A DNA stretch of 64,000 nt from Ignavibacteriota bacterium (lineage in GTDB: Bacteria; Bacteroidota; Ignavibacteria; UBA10030): contig PMZI01000026.1 in assembly GCA_003170475.1 (NCBI GenBank), positions 127,173-191,172 on the forward strand, in the 5' to 3' direction. The notes below the pieces were generated by a model that was given only the letters and a program-made list of their open reading frames with translations, did no database searches and was not told the origin of the DNA. Positions 44,552 through 53,941 of the stretch are shown here, in pieces (the stretch's first letter is position 1; each line of letters starts with the position of its first letter). A program made the position numbers and the translations under genes.

Positions 44552-46831
44552 ATGACACTCACTATCTTCAGAACCGTGATCATTCTGGTCCTTGGTACAC
44601 TCATTGCCGAAGGTTCATCCAATCCTCTCATCACAAAGAGTGAACCTGCGATCTCCATCATTCCCAAACCTCTCTCTCTAAAAAGAGATGACGGGACTTT
44701 CCTTGTCACGAAAACGACGAGTGTTTTGTACAGTGGTCTTGGTGAGATCCAGCGCATCGCCGAAGTGCTTGCCTCCCGGTTGAGGAAGTCAACGGGATAC
44801 CCGATCGTTGTCGCGCCCCTTACGTCAGGGAGCAAACTCGAAGATGCAATCGTCGTTTCGCTGTCCGGCAATGACAATCTTGGCTCAGAGGGGTACCAAC
44901 TGATAGTAACTCGCAAGCTCGTGCGTATTGAAGCGACTACTCCCGCGGGTGCGTTCTACGGCGTCCAGACGCTGTATCAGATTCTGCCCGTTGAGATTGA
45001 AAAAAGCGCACCAACAGAAAACGTTGCATGGTCAATTCCTTGCGTGCGGATCGAGGACAAACCCCGATTCTCGTGGAGGGGGATGCATCTCGACGTCGGT
45101 AGGCATTTTTGCTCGATGGATTCAGTGAAACGATACATTGACATGATCGCCTCGTACAAAATAAACACCTTCCACTGGCATCTCACGGAGGACCAGGGGT
45201 GGCGCATCGAAATCAAGAAGTATCCGCGACTGACGACTGCCGGTGCGTGGCGGAAGGAGACGATGGGGAATAGGACACCGCACGGCGGCTTCTATTCACA
45301 GGATGAAGTTCGGGAGATCGTTGAATATGCCCGTCAGCATTTCATTACTGTTGTACCGGAAATTGAGATGCCAGGTCACTCGCAGGCAGCATTGACAGCG
45401 TATCCAGAACTCTCGTGCTCCGGCGGACCGTTCGCGGTGGCCACAGAATGGGGAGTGTTCAATGATGTCTACTGCGCGGGAAATGAAAAGACCTTCCGGT
45501 TTGTCGAAGAGGTCATCGACGAGGTGTCGGCTCTGTTCCCGGGTCCGTTCTTTCACATCGGTGGCGATGAATGTCCGAAGGTTCGATGGAGCAATTGCAA
45601 GCGCTGCCAGGATCGGATTGCAGCGAATGGTCTGAAGAATGAGCAGGAACTTCAAAGTTACTTCGTCAAACGGGTCGAACAGATGCTCAGTGCCCGCGGC
45701 AAGCGCTTGGTGGGATGGGATGAAATTCTCGAGGGCGGTCTGCCGCCAAAAGCGACGGTGATGTCGTGGCGGGGAATAGAGGGTGGTATCGAGGCAGCGA
45801 AGTCGGGACATGATGTTGTCATGACGCCGACGTCACACTGCTACTTTGACTATTATCAGGGTGCAGCAGGTGAGCCGAAGGCCATCGGAGGATTTCTGCC
45901 GATCGACACAGTCTATTCATACGAACCGGTTCCTGCTGCCTTGTCGCCAGAAGAGTCGAAGCATGTTCTTGGTGCTCAGGGAAATGTCTGGACTGAGTGG
46001 ATGCCGAACTATCGGCAGGTCGAATATATGGCGGCCACACGGATGATAGCGTTGAGCGAAGTGGTGTGGACGGTAAAGTCCCAGCGCAATTTCAAAGATT
46101 TCATGCAAAGGATGACTCCGCACTATCAGCGTCTCGCACTGCGCGACATTAATTTCCGTGTCCCGATGCCGATCGGAGGTGGTGGCCGGAAGGTGATCTT
46201 CAAAGACACGATTGCGGTCATGACAAATCCGGTTCCGGACGCGACAATCTATTATACGCTCGATGGGCAGGAGCCAACCACGTCGTCACCAACGTACACA
46301 AAGCCGATACCCATCAAAGGCGACCAAACGCTCAAAGCAATGCTCCAGATTCCCGGAGTGAAGGCAAGTTCAACGATCACGACCTCGTTTCTGACGGTGG
46401 ACCCGAACGTCAATGGAATTGCGTACAACTATTTTGAGGATGTCTGGGTTCTGCTTCCCGATATGGCTCTCATGAAGCCGTTGAGGTCGGGGAAGACGTT
46501 CGATTTGAGTTTCGCGTACCTGCCTCATCGCTGGGGAGACTACGGATTCCAATTCAAATGCCTCATTGATCTTCCGAGCGATGGCGACTACATACTTTTT
46601 CTTGCGTCAGATGACGGAAGCAAGCTGTTTCTGGATGACAAGCTGTTGATCAACAATGATGGACTCCACAGCACGATGGAGCTCAACGGCAAGGCGACGC
46701 TGGCCAAAGGCAAGCACAAGTTGGAAGTGTGGTACTTCCAGTCAGGCGGAGCGTCCGACCTCTTTGTCTCTCTTGAGGGCCCGGGTATGCCAAAACAGCA
46801 GATCCCTCCGAGAATGTTGACACTTCAATAG
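44552..46831 (+). CDS. GH20 beta-N-acetylhexosaminidase with chitobiase-like and PA14 tail (second)
   Basis: A 759-residue secreted enzyme, paralogous to the GH20 at 20868. Signal peptide: TIFRTVIILVLGTLIAEGS. GH20b domain to about 165, then catalytic barrel with FHWHLTEDQGWRIEIKKYP and the catalytic pair D339-E340 in HIGGDECPK. The C-terminal part has a chitobiase-like repeat (IYYTLDGQEPTTSSP) and PA14 (LFLDDKLLINNDGLHS), the same module pair as on the GH29 fucosidase. Having two GH20 enzymes with different tails suggests different substrates or linkage positions, for example antennary and core GlcNAc. Confidence 0.94.
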   Translation: MTLTIFRTVIILVLGTLIAEGSSNPLITKSEPAISIIPKPLSLKRDDGTFLVTKTTSVLYSGLGEIQRIAEVLASRLRKSTGYPIVVAPLTSGSKLEDAIVVSLSGNDNLGSEGYQLIVTRKLVRIEATTPAGAFYGVQTLYQILPVEIEKSAPTENVAWSIPCVRIEDKPRFSWRGMHLDVGRHFCSMDSVKRYIDMIASYKINTFHWHLTEDQGWRIEIKKYPRLTTAGAWRKETMGNRTPHGGFYSQDEVREIVEYARQHFITVVPEIEMPGHSQAALTAYPELSCSGGPFAVATEWGVFNDVYCAGNEKTFRFVEEVIDEVSALFPGPFFHIGGDECPKVRWSNCKRCQDRIAANGLKNEQELQSYFVKRVEQMLSARGKRLVGWDEILEGGLPPKATVMSWRGIEGGIEAAKSGHDVVMTPTSHCYFDYYQGAAGEPKAIGGFLPIDTVYSYEPVPAALSPEESKHVLGAQGNVWTEWMPNYRQVEYMAATRMIALSEVVWTVKSQRNFKDFMQRMTPHYQRLALRDINFRVPMPIGGGGRKVIFKDTIAVMTNPVPDATIYYTLDGQEPTTSSPTYTKPIPIKGDQTLKAMLQIPGVKASSTITTSFLTVDPNVNGIAYNYFEDVWVLLPDMALMKPLRSGKTFDLSFAYLPHRWGDYGFQFKCLIDLPSDGDYILFLASDDGSKLFLDDKLLINNDGLHSTMELNGKATLAKGKHKLEVWYFQSGGASDLFVSLEGPGMPKQQIPPRMLTLQ

Positions 46832-46916
46832 GGATGACGCAACTTCGATCGATCTTGCGACGTCTCGCGAGGTGGTAGTTTGTTGATGAAATCACTGTTA
46901 CTACGAGGTTGGAGCT

Positions 46917-49900
46917 ATGAAAATCCGTCGACGAGACTTTCTTAAAGCGGCAAGCGGTCTGGCGATGGGGTCGGTCGCGAGTTCGGTTTCTTCGTTTGGA
47001 GCCAATCGATCATCTGAACCGATCGAGAAACCAAAGGTCGCCGTATTCTTCGAGCCGTCGTTTCCGGCAGTGGATGGCTTGGCGCTGGATCGCTCGATTT
47101 TGGACCGAGCCTTCGCTGGCTACGACGTTGCGTTTCTGGGACTGAAAGATCTCAAAGAAAAACTCAGCGCTGATTCGTTTCAGCTTCTTGTTCTGCCCTA
47201 CGGCTCGGCGTTTCCCAAGGAGGCATGGGTTCCTGTTTCGCGCTATCTTCGCGAAGGCGGAAACTGGTTAAACCTCGGTGGAGTCCCGTTCTCGAGACCT
47301 GTGGTGAAGACAAAAGATGCTTGGCGCAAAGAGGTCCGCCAGACAGAATACCACAAAAAGCTCGGTATCACCCAGGCATTCCCGGTTTCAACGTCGGCGG
47401 TCAAGGCATACAAAGATGTAGGTTCTCATGAGCTGGCAGATCAGTTTAAGGCGACGGAAGTATATGAGTTCTACGTCCGATTTACCGTAACGAAAGATTT
47501 TCCCGATGAAGATGGAACTGGAGGCGCGCGGGACGCACGCTTGGACCCGCTGGTGTTTGGCCTCGACAAAGACGATCGGAGGCTCGTCGCACCGATTCTT
47601 CAGATCGATCGTTTGCAGGGAGACTTCGCAGGAGGGCGATGGATTCTGGCCAACTTCTCGGGTTCAATATCCCCGAAAGCAATCCGCACGCTTGCCGACG
47701 TAGCACTGCTCGGCGCGATAGAGTTTACCGTTCGAACATCGTTTGCTTCGTACCGTGACGGTGAAATTCCGTCAGTTACTCTGCAATTGCGCCGGCCCAA
47801 AGGGGATGTTGAGCATATCGCAACAAGGGAGTGCGAACTTGAGCTTCTGGATGCAAGAGGAAACTCATTGGATCTCCTGAAAGTCCCGTTACAGGGAAAG
47901 GGTGTGTTGGCGTTGGGCATCGTGACGCTGAGCGGAAAGAAGAAACTCTCGCCGGGGCTCTATCGCGTTGCTGCGACGCTCCCCCTGCCTTCAGGTGACG
48001 ATTCTCTCCGCCATACCTCCGGATTCTGGATGCGTGATGAGCAACTACTGTCATCAGGGAAGCCATATGGGTTGGACAACAACTACATCCTCCGGGACGG
48101 AAAGCCTTTCCCCGTAACCGGCACGACTTACATGATTTCAGATGTGCATCGGAAGTTTCTTCTGGAGCCGAATCCGTTTCTCTGGGATAAAGACTTTGCG
48201 GAGATGAAGCAGGCGGGGATAAATATGGTCCGGACCGGAATATGGACGGGTTGGAAAAACATGATGCTGGATGTCCGTGCGCCCAATGAAGCAGCCCTGC
48301 GTTCGCTCGATGCTTTTGTCCTGACAGCGAGGAAGCACGATATTCCTCTGATCTTCACGTTGTTCGCATTCGTCCCCGAACAATGGGGAGGAGAGAATCC
48401 CTATCTCGATCCGCGTTCCGTCAACGCGCAGAAGGAATTTGTGAGTACACTAGCGCTCAGATTCCGAACGGTCAACGATCTTTTCTGGGATTTGATCAAC
48501 GAACCGTCTTTCTGTAATCCGAAGCAGCTATGGACGTGCAAACCTAACTATGACAGATTCGAGAGCACAGCCTGGGCCAACTGGCTGAACGACCGGGTGA
48601 AAGATGAAGGAGATCCCGAACGGGCGATGCAAATCCAGGAGATGCATCGGGCTACGGCAGATGAGCCGGCCTCGCTGCCGACACCGCAGGATTTTTCGGA
48701 TCTGAATATTTTCGATGAACATCGTCCCATCAAGGCCGTCGATTATCGTCTGTTCGCGCAGGAGATGTTCCGTTTGTGGATCGACCAGATGACTTCGGCC
48801 ATCAGGAGCAACGGCAACTCTCATCAATTCATCACGATCGGTCAGGATGAAGGTGGAACCGGTGACAGACCCAATCCTCAATTCTTCAGTGACCGCGTTG
48901 AATTTACCTGCATCCACAACTGGTGGCTGAATGATGATCTTGTCTGGGATAACGTGCTCACCAAGGCGCCCGGTAAGCCCAACCTTGTCGAAGAAACGGG
49001 CGTCATGTTTTACGAAAAAATGGATGGGAGCGCATGGAGAACAGAGATCGATGCTGCCCGCCTCCTTGAGCGCAAGCTCGCCATTTCGATGGGAATCGGC
49101 GGGGCCGGATTCATTGAATGGATTTGGAATACCAATCCTTTCATGAAGTCAGACAATGAGGCCGCCATTGGCCTTTTCCGCGTAGACGGCACATTCAAGC
49201 CTGAACTGCGCACGGTGACGGAATATGCACGCTTTTTTGCTTCCCAGCGACACCTTATGCAGGGGAAGCAGAATGAGGAAGTGGTTCTTATCATACCTCA
49301 TTCGAATATGTTTTCAACGCGAAATTCCGCTTCTGATGCAACGCGCCAGTCGGTAAGGACAATGTACTATCAGTGCAACGTCCCCATGCGTGCAGTTTCG
49401 GAGTACCGATTGAATTTACTCAAAGAGGTCCCGCAACTCCTGATCCTTCCCTCGCCGGGGGTGCTGACTGACGGCGCGTGGAGTCAAATTGTTGAGCTTG
49501 TCGAAAATGGTGCAGCGCTCCTCCTGACCGGCACCATCGACGCTAATGAGCACTGGTTGGAACGACCGCGTCTGAAGCAGCTCGGGATCGATTGCTCTAC
49601 ACGCCCCGTCACACAAGAAGAATCCCTCATCATTGGTCGCAAAGAATATCGGCTCAGCTATCGCGGTGAGAAGCTTCAACGCATCGAGAAGTCCGTCGTG
49701 AAAGAAGGTGAGACGCCGGCAATCTCGATCGTTCGGCGCGGGAAAGGCAAGATCTTCTGGTCCCCCTTGCCTGTAGAAATCTCCGATACGCCCGACACTA
49801 CAGCTGCTCTCTATCGATATGCGCTCAAGGAAGCCGGAGTAGCCTCGGTCTGTGAAGTTGATCAGCGGGATTCGTCCGTGTTGATCGCGCCAACGGTATT

Positions 49901-50069
49901 CAACGATGCCGTCCTGTACACCCTCGTATCCGAATGCGATCGTGATGTTGAAGCGAAGTGGACTCATAGCGAATCGAGAACGCCGTTGAGCATAACTGTT
50001 CGGGCACAGCGATCGGCACTTGTGTTTGTGAATCGTAAAACCGGGAATACTCTGGCGCAATGGAACTGA
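46917..50069 (+). CDS. Tat-exported clan-A glycoside hydrolase-like protein with flanking GATase-like domains
   Basis: A 1050-residue protein with a twin-arginine leader (KIRRRDFLKAASG). Residues about 35-130 look like a class I glutamine-amidotransferase-like fold (VAVFFEPSFP, FQLLVLPYGSAFP). The middle is a TIM-barrel of clan GH-A type: E529 in DLINEPSF as acid/base and E692 or E693 in NLVEETGV as nucleophile. From about 790 a second GATase-like, beta-galactosidase-trimerisation-type domain appears (VVLIIPHSNMF, LLILPSPGVLTDGAW). The family is not assignable by eye; GH5/GH2/GH42 relatives are possible. Substrate unknown. It sits between GH20 and glycosylasparaginase. Confidence 0.65.
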   Translation: MKIRRRDFLKAASGLAMGSVASSVSSFGANRSSEPIEKPKVAVFFEPSFPAVDGLALDRSILDRAFAGYDVAFLGLKDLKEKLSADSFQLLVLPYGSAFPKEAWVPVSRYLREGGNWLNLGGVPFSRPVVKTKDAWRKEVRQTEYHKKLGITQAFPVSTSAVKAYKDVGSHELADQFKATEVYEFYVRFTVTKDFPDEDGTGGARDARLDPLVFGLDKDDRRLVAPILQIDRLQGDFAGGRWILANFSGSISPKAIRTLADVALLGAIEFTVRTSFASYRDGEIPSVTLQLRRPKGDVEHIATRECELELLDARGNSLDLLKVPLQGKGVLALGIVTLSGKKKLSPGLYRVAATLPLPSGDDSLRHTSGFWMRDEQLLSSGKPYGLDNNYILRDGKPFPVTGTTYMISDVHRKFLLEPNPFLWDKDFAEMKQAGINMVRTGIWTGWKNMMLDVRAPNEAALRSLDAFVLTARKHDIPLIFTLFAFVPEQWGGENPYLDPRSVNAQKEFVSTLALRFRTVNDLFWDLINEPSFCNPKQLWTCKPNYDRFESTAWANWLNDRVKDEGDPERAMQIQEMHRATADEPASLPTPQDFSDLNIFDEHRPIKAVDYRLFAQEMFRLWIDQMTSAIRSNGNSHQFITIGQDEGGTGDRPNPQFFSDRVEFTCIHNWWLNDDLVWDNVLTKAPGKPNLVEETGVMFYEKMDGSAWRTEIDAARLLERKLAISMGIGGAGFIEWIWNTNPFMKSDNEAAIGLFRVDGTFKPELRTVTEYARFFASQRHLMQGKQNEEVVLIIPHSNMFSTRNSASDATRQSVRTMYYQCNVPMRAVSEYRLNLLKEVPQLLILPSPGVLTDGAWSQIVELVENGAALLLTGTIDANEHWLERPRLKQLGIDCSTRPVTQEESLIIGRKEYRLSYRGEKLQRIEKSVVKEGETPAISIVRRGKGKIFWSPLPVEISDTPDTTAALYRYALKEAGVASVCEVDQRDSSVLIAPTVFNDAVLYTLVSECDRDVEAKWTHSESRTPLSITVRAQRSALVFVNRKTGNTLAQWN

Positions 50070-50099
50070 TGCCTAGTCACTCAGGAAAAGGATGATCGT

Positions 50100-51098
50100 A
50101 TGAAACGTCGAACGTTTATCAAGACTGCATCCCTTGCAGGTGCCGCAACAATGATCACGAAGAACGCGCTTTCGGAACCACGCTCGGGTTTCCTCTCGCA
50201 TGCCGAGACAGGATCCAAGGGCCCAATTATTCTTTCCACGTGGGATTTCGGCAAGGAAGTGCCTCAGTCCGCCCTCAAAGCGCTCGAAGCCGGTGGAACT
50301 GTTGTCGACGCGGTTGAAAAAGGCGTCATGGTTCCTGAAGCAGATCCAAAAGTGACGAGCGTCGGATACGGCGGATTCCCTGATCGAGACGGGAAGGTCA
50401 CACTCGATGCCTGCATCATGGATGGTGAAGGCAATTGCGGCTCAGTCCTTTTTCTGGAACACATCATCCATCCGGTCTCAGTCGCACGGCTCGTGATGGA
50501 GAAAACGCAGCACGTGATTCTTGCAGGAGACGGAGCACTGCAGTTTGCGCTGGAAAACGGTTTCAAGAAGGAAAACCTCTTGACTCCGGAGGCTGAAAGA
50601 GCCTGGAAGCAATGGCTTAAGACAAGCAAGTACAATCTTCCGAAGGTGGACAAGGACAACCATGACACCATTGGTCTCCTCGCAATGGACGCAAAGGGAA
50701 ACATGGCGGGTGCATGTACGACGAGCGGAATGGCTTGGAAAATACGCGGAAGAGTCGGAGATTCGCCCATCATCGGCGCCGGGCTCTATGTTGACAGCGA
50801 TGTTGGCGGAGCGACTTCCACAGGCATCGGGGAAGCTGTCATTAAGGTCGCTGGGAGTTTTCTGGTCGTCGAGTTGATGCGAAACGGCAAGTCACCTCAG
50901 GATGCTTGTCGGATTGCGCTCGAGCGCATCGTTCACAAGCAACCGAAGTACGCAGAAGGGAAGGATTTCCTTGCGGGCTTCGTTGCGCTGAACAAAGCGG
51001 GTGAAGTCGGCGCAATGAGCTATCGCAAAGGATTGCAGTACACGTTGCACAAAGACGGCGTGACGAAAGTATATGACGCCGAGTACATCGCAAAATAG
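50100..51098 (+). CDS. N4-(beta-N-acetylglucosaminyl)-L-asparaginase, exported
   Basis: A 332-residue N-terminal-nucleophile hydrolase that cleaves the GlcNAc-Asn amide bond of N-glycosylated asparagine. A twin-arginine leader (MKRRTFIKTASLAGA) directs export. The precursor would self-cleave before T190 in NHDTIGLLAMD, giving alpha and beta chains; HDT-IG is the hallmark of bacterial glycosylasparaginase. GRVGDSPIIGAGLYVD and GATSTGIGEA line the active site. Length fits the family. It occurs next to GH20, clan-A hydrolase and a CutC-family gene, whose start follows 10 bases after the stop codon. Its presence strongly suggests N-linked glycans are a target of the locus. Confidence 0.94.
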   Translation: MKRRTFIKTASLAGAATMITKNALSEPRSGFLSHAETGSKGPIILSTWDFGKEVPQSALKALEAGGTVVDAVEKGVMVPEADPKVTSVGYGGFPDRDGKVTLDACIMDGEGNCGSVLFLEHIIHPVSVARLVMEKTQHVILAGDGALQFALENGFKKENLLTPEAERAWKQWLKTSKYNLPKVDKDNHDTIGLLAMDAKGNMAGACTTSGMAWKIRGRVGDSPIIGAGLYVDSDVGGATSTGIGEAVIKVAGSFLVVELMRNGKSPQDACRIALERIVHKQPKYAEGKDFLAGFVALNKAGEVGAMSYRKGLQYTLHKDGVTKVYDAEYIAK

Positions 51099-51108
51099 GA
51101 GACGATCG

Positions 51109-51837
51109 TTGATCCTCGAAGTCTGCGTGGATTCTGCCGAATCCGCCATCGCTGCACAACGAGGTGGCGCAGGGAGGGTGGAACTGTGCGCTGATCTTGA
51201 GCACGGGGGAGTCACGCCAAGTGCTGGGTTGATGAAATCTGTACGGGAGAACGTCGCCCTGAACATCCATGTGATGATCCGGCCGCGGCCTGGGGATTTC
51301 TGCTATTCCGAGGCTGAATTCTCGGAGATGAAGAGGAACATCCGGGAAGCAAAAGCACTGGACGTTGATGGTCTTGTTTTCGGAATCCTCTCCAGCGATG
51401 GAAGGATCGACGCTGAGAGAAATGCGATCCTCCTGGAGATGGCCCGGCCATTGTCCGTGACGTTTCATCGTGCATTTGATGAGACGATTGATTTGTTCGC
51501 GGCACTTTCAGAATTAACTCGGCTTGGATTCAATCGAGTATTGACGTCGGGAGGGATGCCGTCTGTAGAAGCCGGCTTGCAAACGCTTACCCGTCTTGTT
51601 CACGCAGCTGAGTCTTCGATGAAGATTCTTGCCGGCGGCGGTATTACTCATGAGAATGTCGCAAATGTCGTCGAGCAGACAGGTGTTGACGAGATCCATG
51701 CGCTAAGGTCCGTATCGACTATGCTCGTGCTAGGTTCCTCTGATGCCAAGTTCGTTCACTCTCCTCGAATGGTTGCGGATGCTTCCAAGGTCCGATGGAT
51801 GGTTGAAACCCTTCAGCGTCTCTCATCGCTGAAATGA
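51109..51837 (+). CDS. cutC: CutC family protein
   Basis: A 242-residue TIM-barrel protein of the CutC family (historically copper homeostasis; the enzymatic role is unsettled). LEVCVDSAESAIAAQRGGAGRVELC, VMIRPRPGDFCYSEAEF, GLVFGILSSDGRID and VTFHRAFDE are characteristic. The start is taken as TTG at 51109, directly before the conserved opening ILEVCVDS, with AGGAGA upstream formed in part by the previous stop codon; an ATG at 51073 would overlap the asparaginase gene by 26 bases. Tight linkage to glycosylasparaginase is notable; CutC-like proteins in glycan loci may act on sugars rather than copper. Confidence 0.9.
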   Translation: MILEVCVDSAESAIAAQRGGAGRVELCADLEHGGVTPSAGLMKSVRENVALNIHVMIRPRPGDFCYSEAEFSEMKRNIREAKALDVDGLVFGILSSDGRIDAERNAILLEMARPLSVTFHRAFDETIDLFAALSELTRLGFNRVLTSGGMPSVEAGLQTLTRLVHAAESSMKILAGGGITHENVANVVEQTGVDEIHALRSVSTMLVLGSSDAKFVHSPRMVADASKVRWMVETLQRLSSLK

Positions 51838-51876
51838 GAACGCGCAGTTCAGCTGGATCAATGACACTCCAAAATG

Positions 51877-51944
51877 CTTGATTTTCCAATCAAGAACGCG
51901 TAAGCTACACCAAGAACACTGGGTATTGTCGTCTCAAGGACGAC
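51877..51944. other. Two short hairpins upstream of the symporter gene
   Basis: In the 177-base gap before the symporter, CTTGATT/AATCAAG (51877-51894, loop TTCC) and GTCGTC/GACGAC (51928-51944, loop TCAAG) are perfect inverted repeats. Neither has a T-run. They may end the cutC transcript or form part of the symporter leader. Nothing else is visible in the gap. Confidence 0.35.
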
Positions 51945-52014
51945 CGGCAGTTGTTGCCGAGTATGCCTCCATCTCGAACAAATAATCACTCTCTCAAAGC
52001 AAGGACAACCCCTG

Positions 52015-53691
52015 ATGCAATCCATTCAACTTGCATTTTCCGATTGGCTCATCATCGCCCTCTATTTCGGCTTTGTGCTGGGGATTGGCTGGTACCTCAG
52101 GCGATTCACGAAAAATGAAAATGACTTCTTTCTTGCAGGACGGAAGAACAGTGCCTGGGTTGCCGGGCTTGCATTTCTTTCGGCGAATCTCGGAGCGCTT
52201 GAACTCCTCGGCATGACAGGCAACACCTTCAAGTACGGAATGTATGTCGCGCACTTCTACTGGATTGGCGCTATTCCCGCCATGCTTTTCTTGGGTTTGT
52301 ACATGATGCCATTTTACTACAGCAGTCGCATCAAGTCGGTGCCGGGATACCTCAAACTTCGATTTGACGAAAAGACCCGGGTGCTGAATGGAATTGCGTT
52401 TGCCGGGATGACACTGCTCGTCTCAGGTATCAATCTCTACGCAATGGCGCTTGTCATGCACACATTCCTTGGCTGGGACTGGAATGTCAGCATGTGGATT
52501 TCGGCGGCGACAGTTGCTGCGTATGTGACATTGAGCGGGTTGATGTCCGCGATCTTCACGGAGATCATCCAGTTCTTCCTCATCTGGTTCGGGCTCTTTC
52601 TTGTTTCGATCCTCGGGATCGTCGAGATCGGCAGCATCCATGACATTTTCCATCGAGTCGATGAACTCTACAAGACTGTCTCCTATTCGACCTTGTGGTC
52701 TTCAAGCGGTGATCCGTCTCAAAACGGAATGCTCATTACGTGGGGTGGCATAGCTCTTGGACTCGGGTTTGTTCTCTCATTTGGCTATTGGACCACGGAT
52801 TTTCTCGTCGTCCAGAGAGCATTTTCCGCGAAAGATCTGCGGACGGCACGGATGACTCCAATTCTTGCTTCGTTCTTTAAGATGGCCGTTCCATTCATCG
52901 TCATTCTCACAGGCTTGATCGCCATTGTGCTTGCCAACGATCCTAAGAGTGGATTCGCTTTGTTGCAGGACGGCGGACAGGTCAATTATGACTCCGCTTT
53001 GCCCCTCTTGATTGCCCGGTACTATCCTGCGGGACTTGTCGGTCTGGGCGTCACGGCACTGCTTGCGGGATTCATGGCCGGTCAGGCTGGAAATATCAGT
53101 GCCTTCAACACAGTGTGGACATACGATATTTATCATTCAGTTCTGAACAGGAAAGCCTCAGATGCACATCTGCTCCGGATGGGTCGCGCTGCCACTATTG
53201 TGGGTATTTTGCTGAGTGTTGGCACAGCGTATTGGGCAAAGAGTTTTCCGAGCATCATGGACTACATGCAGGCAATTTTCTCATGGGTCAATGCTCCATT
53301 GTTCGCCACCATGCTTCTTGGAATGTTCGTACGATGGATTACCCCCAACGGAGCTTTCTGGGGTCTCTTGGCCGGGATGGGATCGTCGTTCACCATGTTT
53401 CTTGCCGTCAAATTCAGTTGGATCGACCCTCGACTGATCACGTTATCGAGTGTTCAGAGCGACATGGCTTCCAATTTCTGGAGGGCATGGTGGGCTTGGT
53501 TGATTTGTTTCGTCTTTACGATTGTCATCAGCCTCTTCACCAAGAAGAAACCGGAGGCGGAGCTCGTCGGACTCGTGAAGGGTCTAACGCCCGCAGCCGC
53601 TGCGGATGGAATCCTCTGGTACCGAAAGCCCGAGACGTTTGCCGTACTCGCTGTGATTATCCTGATCATTCTGAATATCTACTTCTGGTAA
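52015..53691 (+). CDS. Sodium:solute symporter (SSS/SLC5 family)
   Basis: A 558-residue inner-membrane protein with about 14 helices of the sodium/solute symporter family. DFFLAGRKNSAWVAGLAFLSANLGALELLGMTG includes the family motif for sodium-site helix 1; SAIFTEIIQFFLIWFG and the ALLAGFMAGQAGNISAFNTVWTYDIY segment (sodium site, helix 8) are conserved. With galactokinase encoded two genes further, galactose or a related hexose is the probable cargo; amino acids are a less likely option. The small membrane protein just downstream may be its partner. Confidence 0.9.
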   Translation: MQSIQLAFSDWLIIALYFGFVLGIGWYLRRFTKNENDFFLAGRKNSAWVAGLAFLSANLGALELLGMTGNTFKYGMYVAHFYWIGAIPAMLFLGLYMMPFYYSSRIKSVPGYLKLRFDEKTRVLNGIAFAGMTLLVSGINLYAMALVMHTFLGWDWNVSMWISAATVAAYVTLSGLMSAIFTEIIQFFLIWFGLFLVSILGIVEIGSIHDIFHRVDELYKTVSYSTLWSSSGDPSQNGMLITWGGIALGLGFVLSFGYWTTDFLVVQRAFSAKDLRTARMTPILASFFKMAVPFIVILTGLIAIVLANDPKSGFALLQDGGQVNYDSALPLLIARYYPAGLVGLGVTALLAGFMAGQAGNISAFNTVWTYDIYHSVLNRKASDAHLLRMGRAATIVGILLSVGTAYWAKSFPSIMDYMQAIFSWVNAPLFATMLLGMFVRWITPNGAFWGLLAGMGSSFTMFLAVKFSWIDPRLITLSSVQSDMASNFWRAWWAWLICFVFTIVISLFTKKKPEAELVGLVKGLTPAAAADGILWYRKPETFAVLAVIILIILNIYFW

Positions 53692-53703
53692 CCGGGAGCT
53701 CCG

Positions 53704-53928
53704 ATGGAAAAAGAACCAAAAGAAATGAAGCCAATCTGGTATTTTGTCGGTCTCATGCTCAGCGCCATGGGAGCTGTGGTCGTCATTGCCGGTGTCGCAA
53801 ACTACCTCAGCCCGCCAGCGAGAGAGACAGTGCTCTCTCGACTTCACCCGGAACTGTGGTGGGGAGTGGTGATGATCGTCGCCGGACTCGTGTTCTTCTT
53901 CTCAAATCGACGCTCGGAGACCGAATAA
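53704..53928 (+). CDS. Small two-helix membrane protein
   Basis: A 74-residue protein with two membrane helices (PIWYFVGLMLSAMGAVVVIAG and LWWGVVMIVAGLVFFFSN). It begins 12 bases after the symporter stop with GGGAGC upstream and is followed 13 bases later by galactokinase. Small proteins of this kind accompany some SSS symporters elsewhere (for example YjcH with ActP), so an accessory role is possible. No family recognised. Confidence 0.8.
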   Translation: MEKEPKEMKPIWYFVGLMLSAMGAVVVIAGVANYLSPPARETVLSRLHPELWWGVVMIVAGLVFFFSNRRSETE

Positions 53929-53941
53929 CGGGCACTCTATC

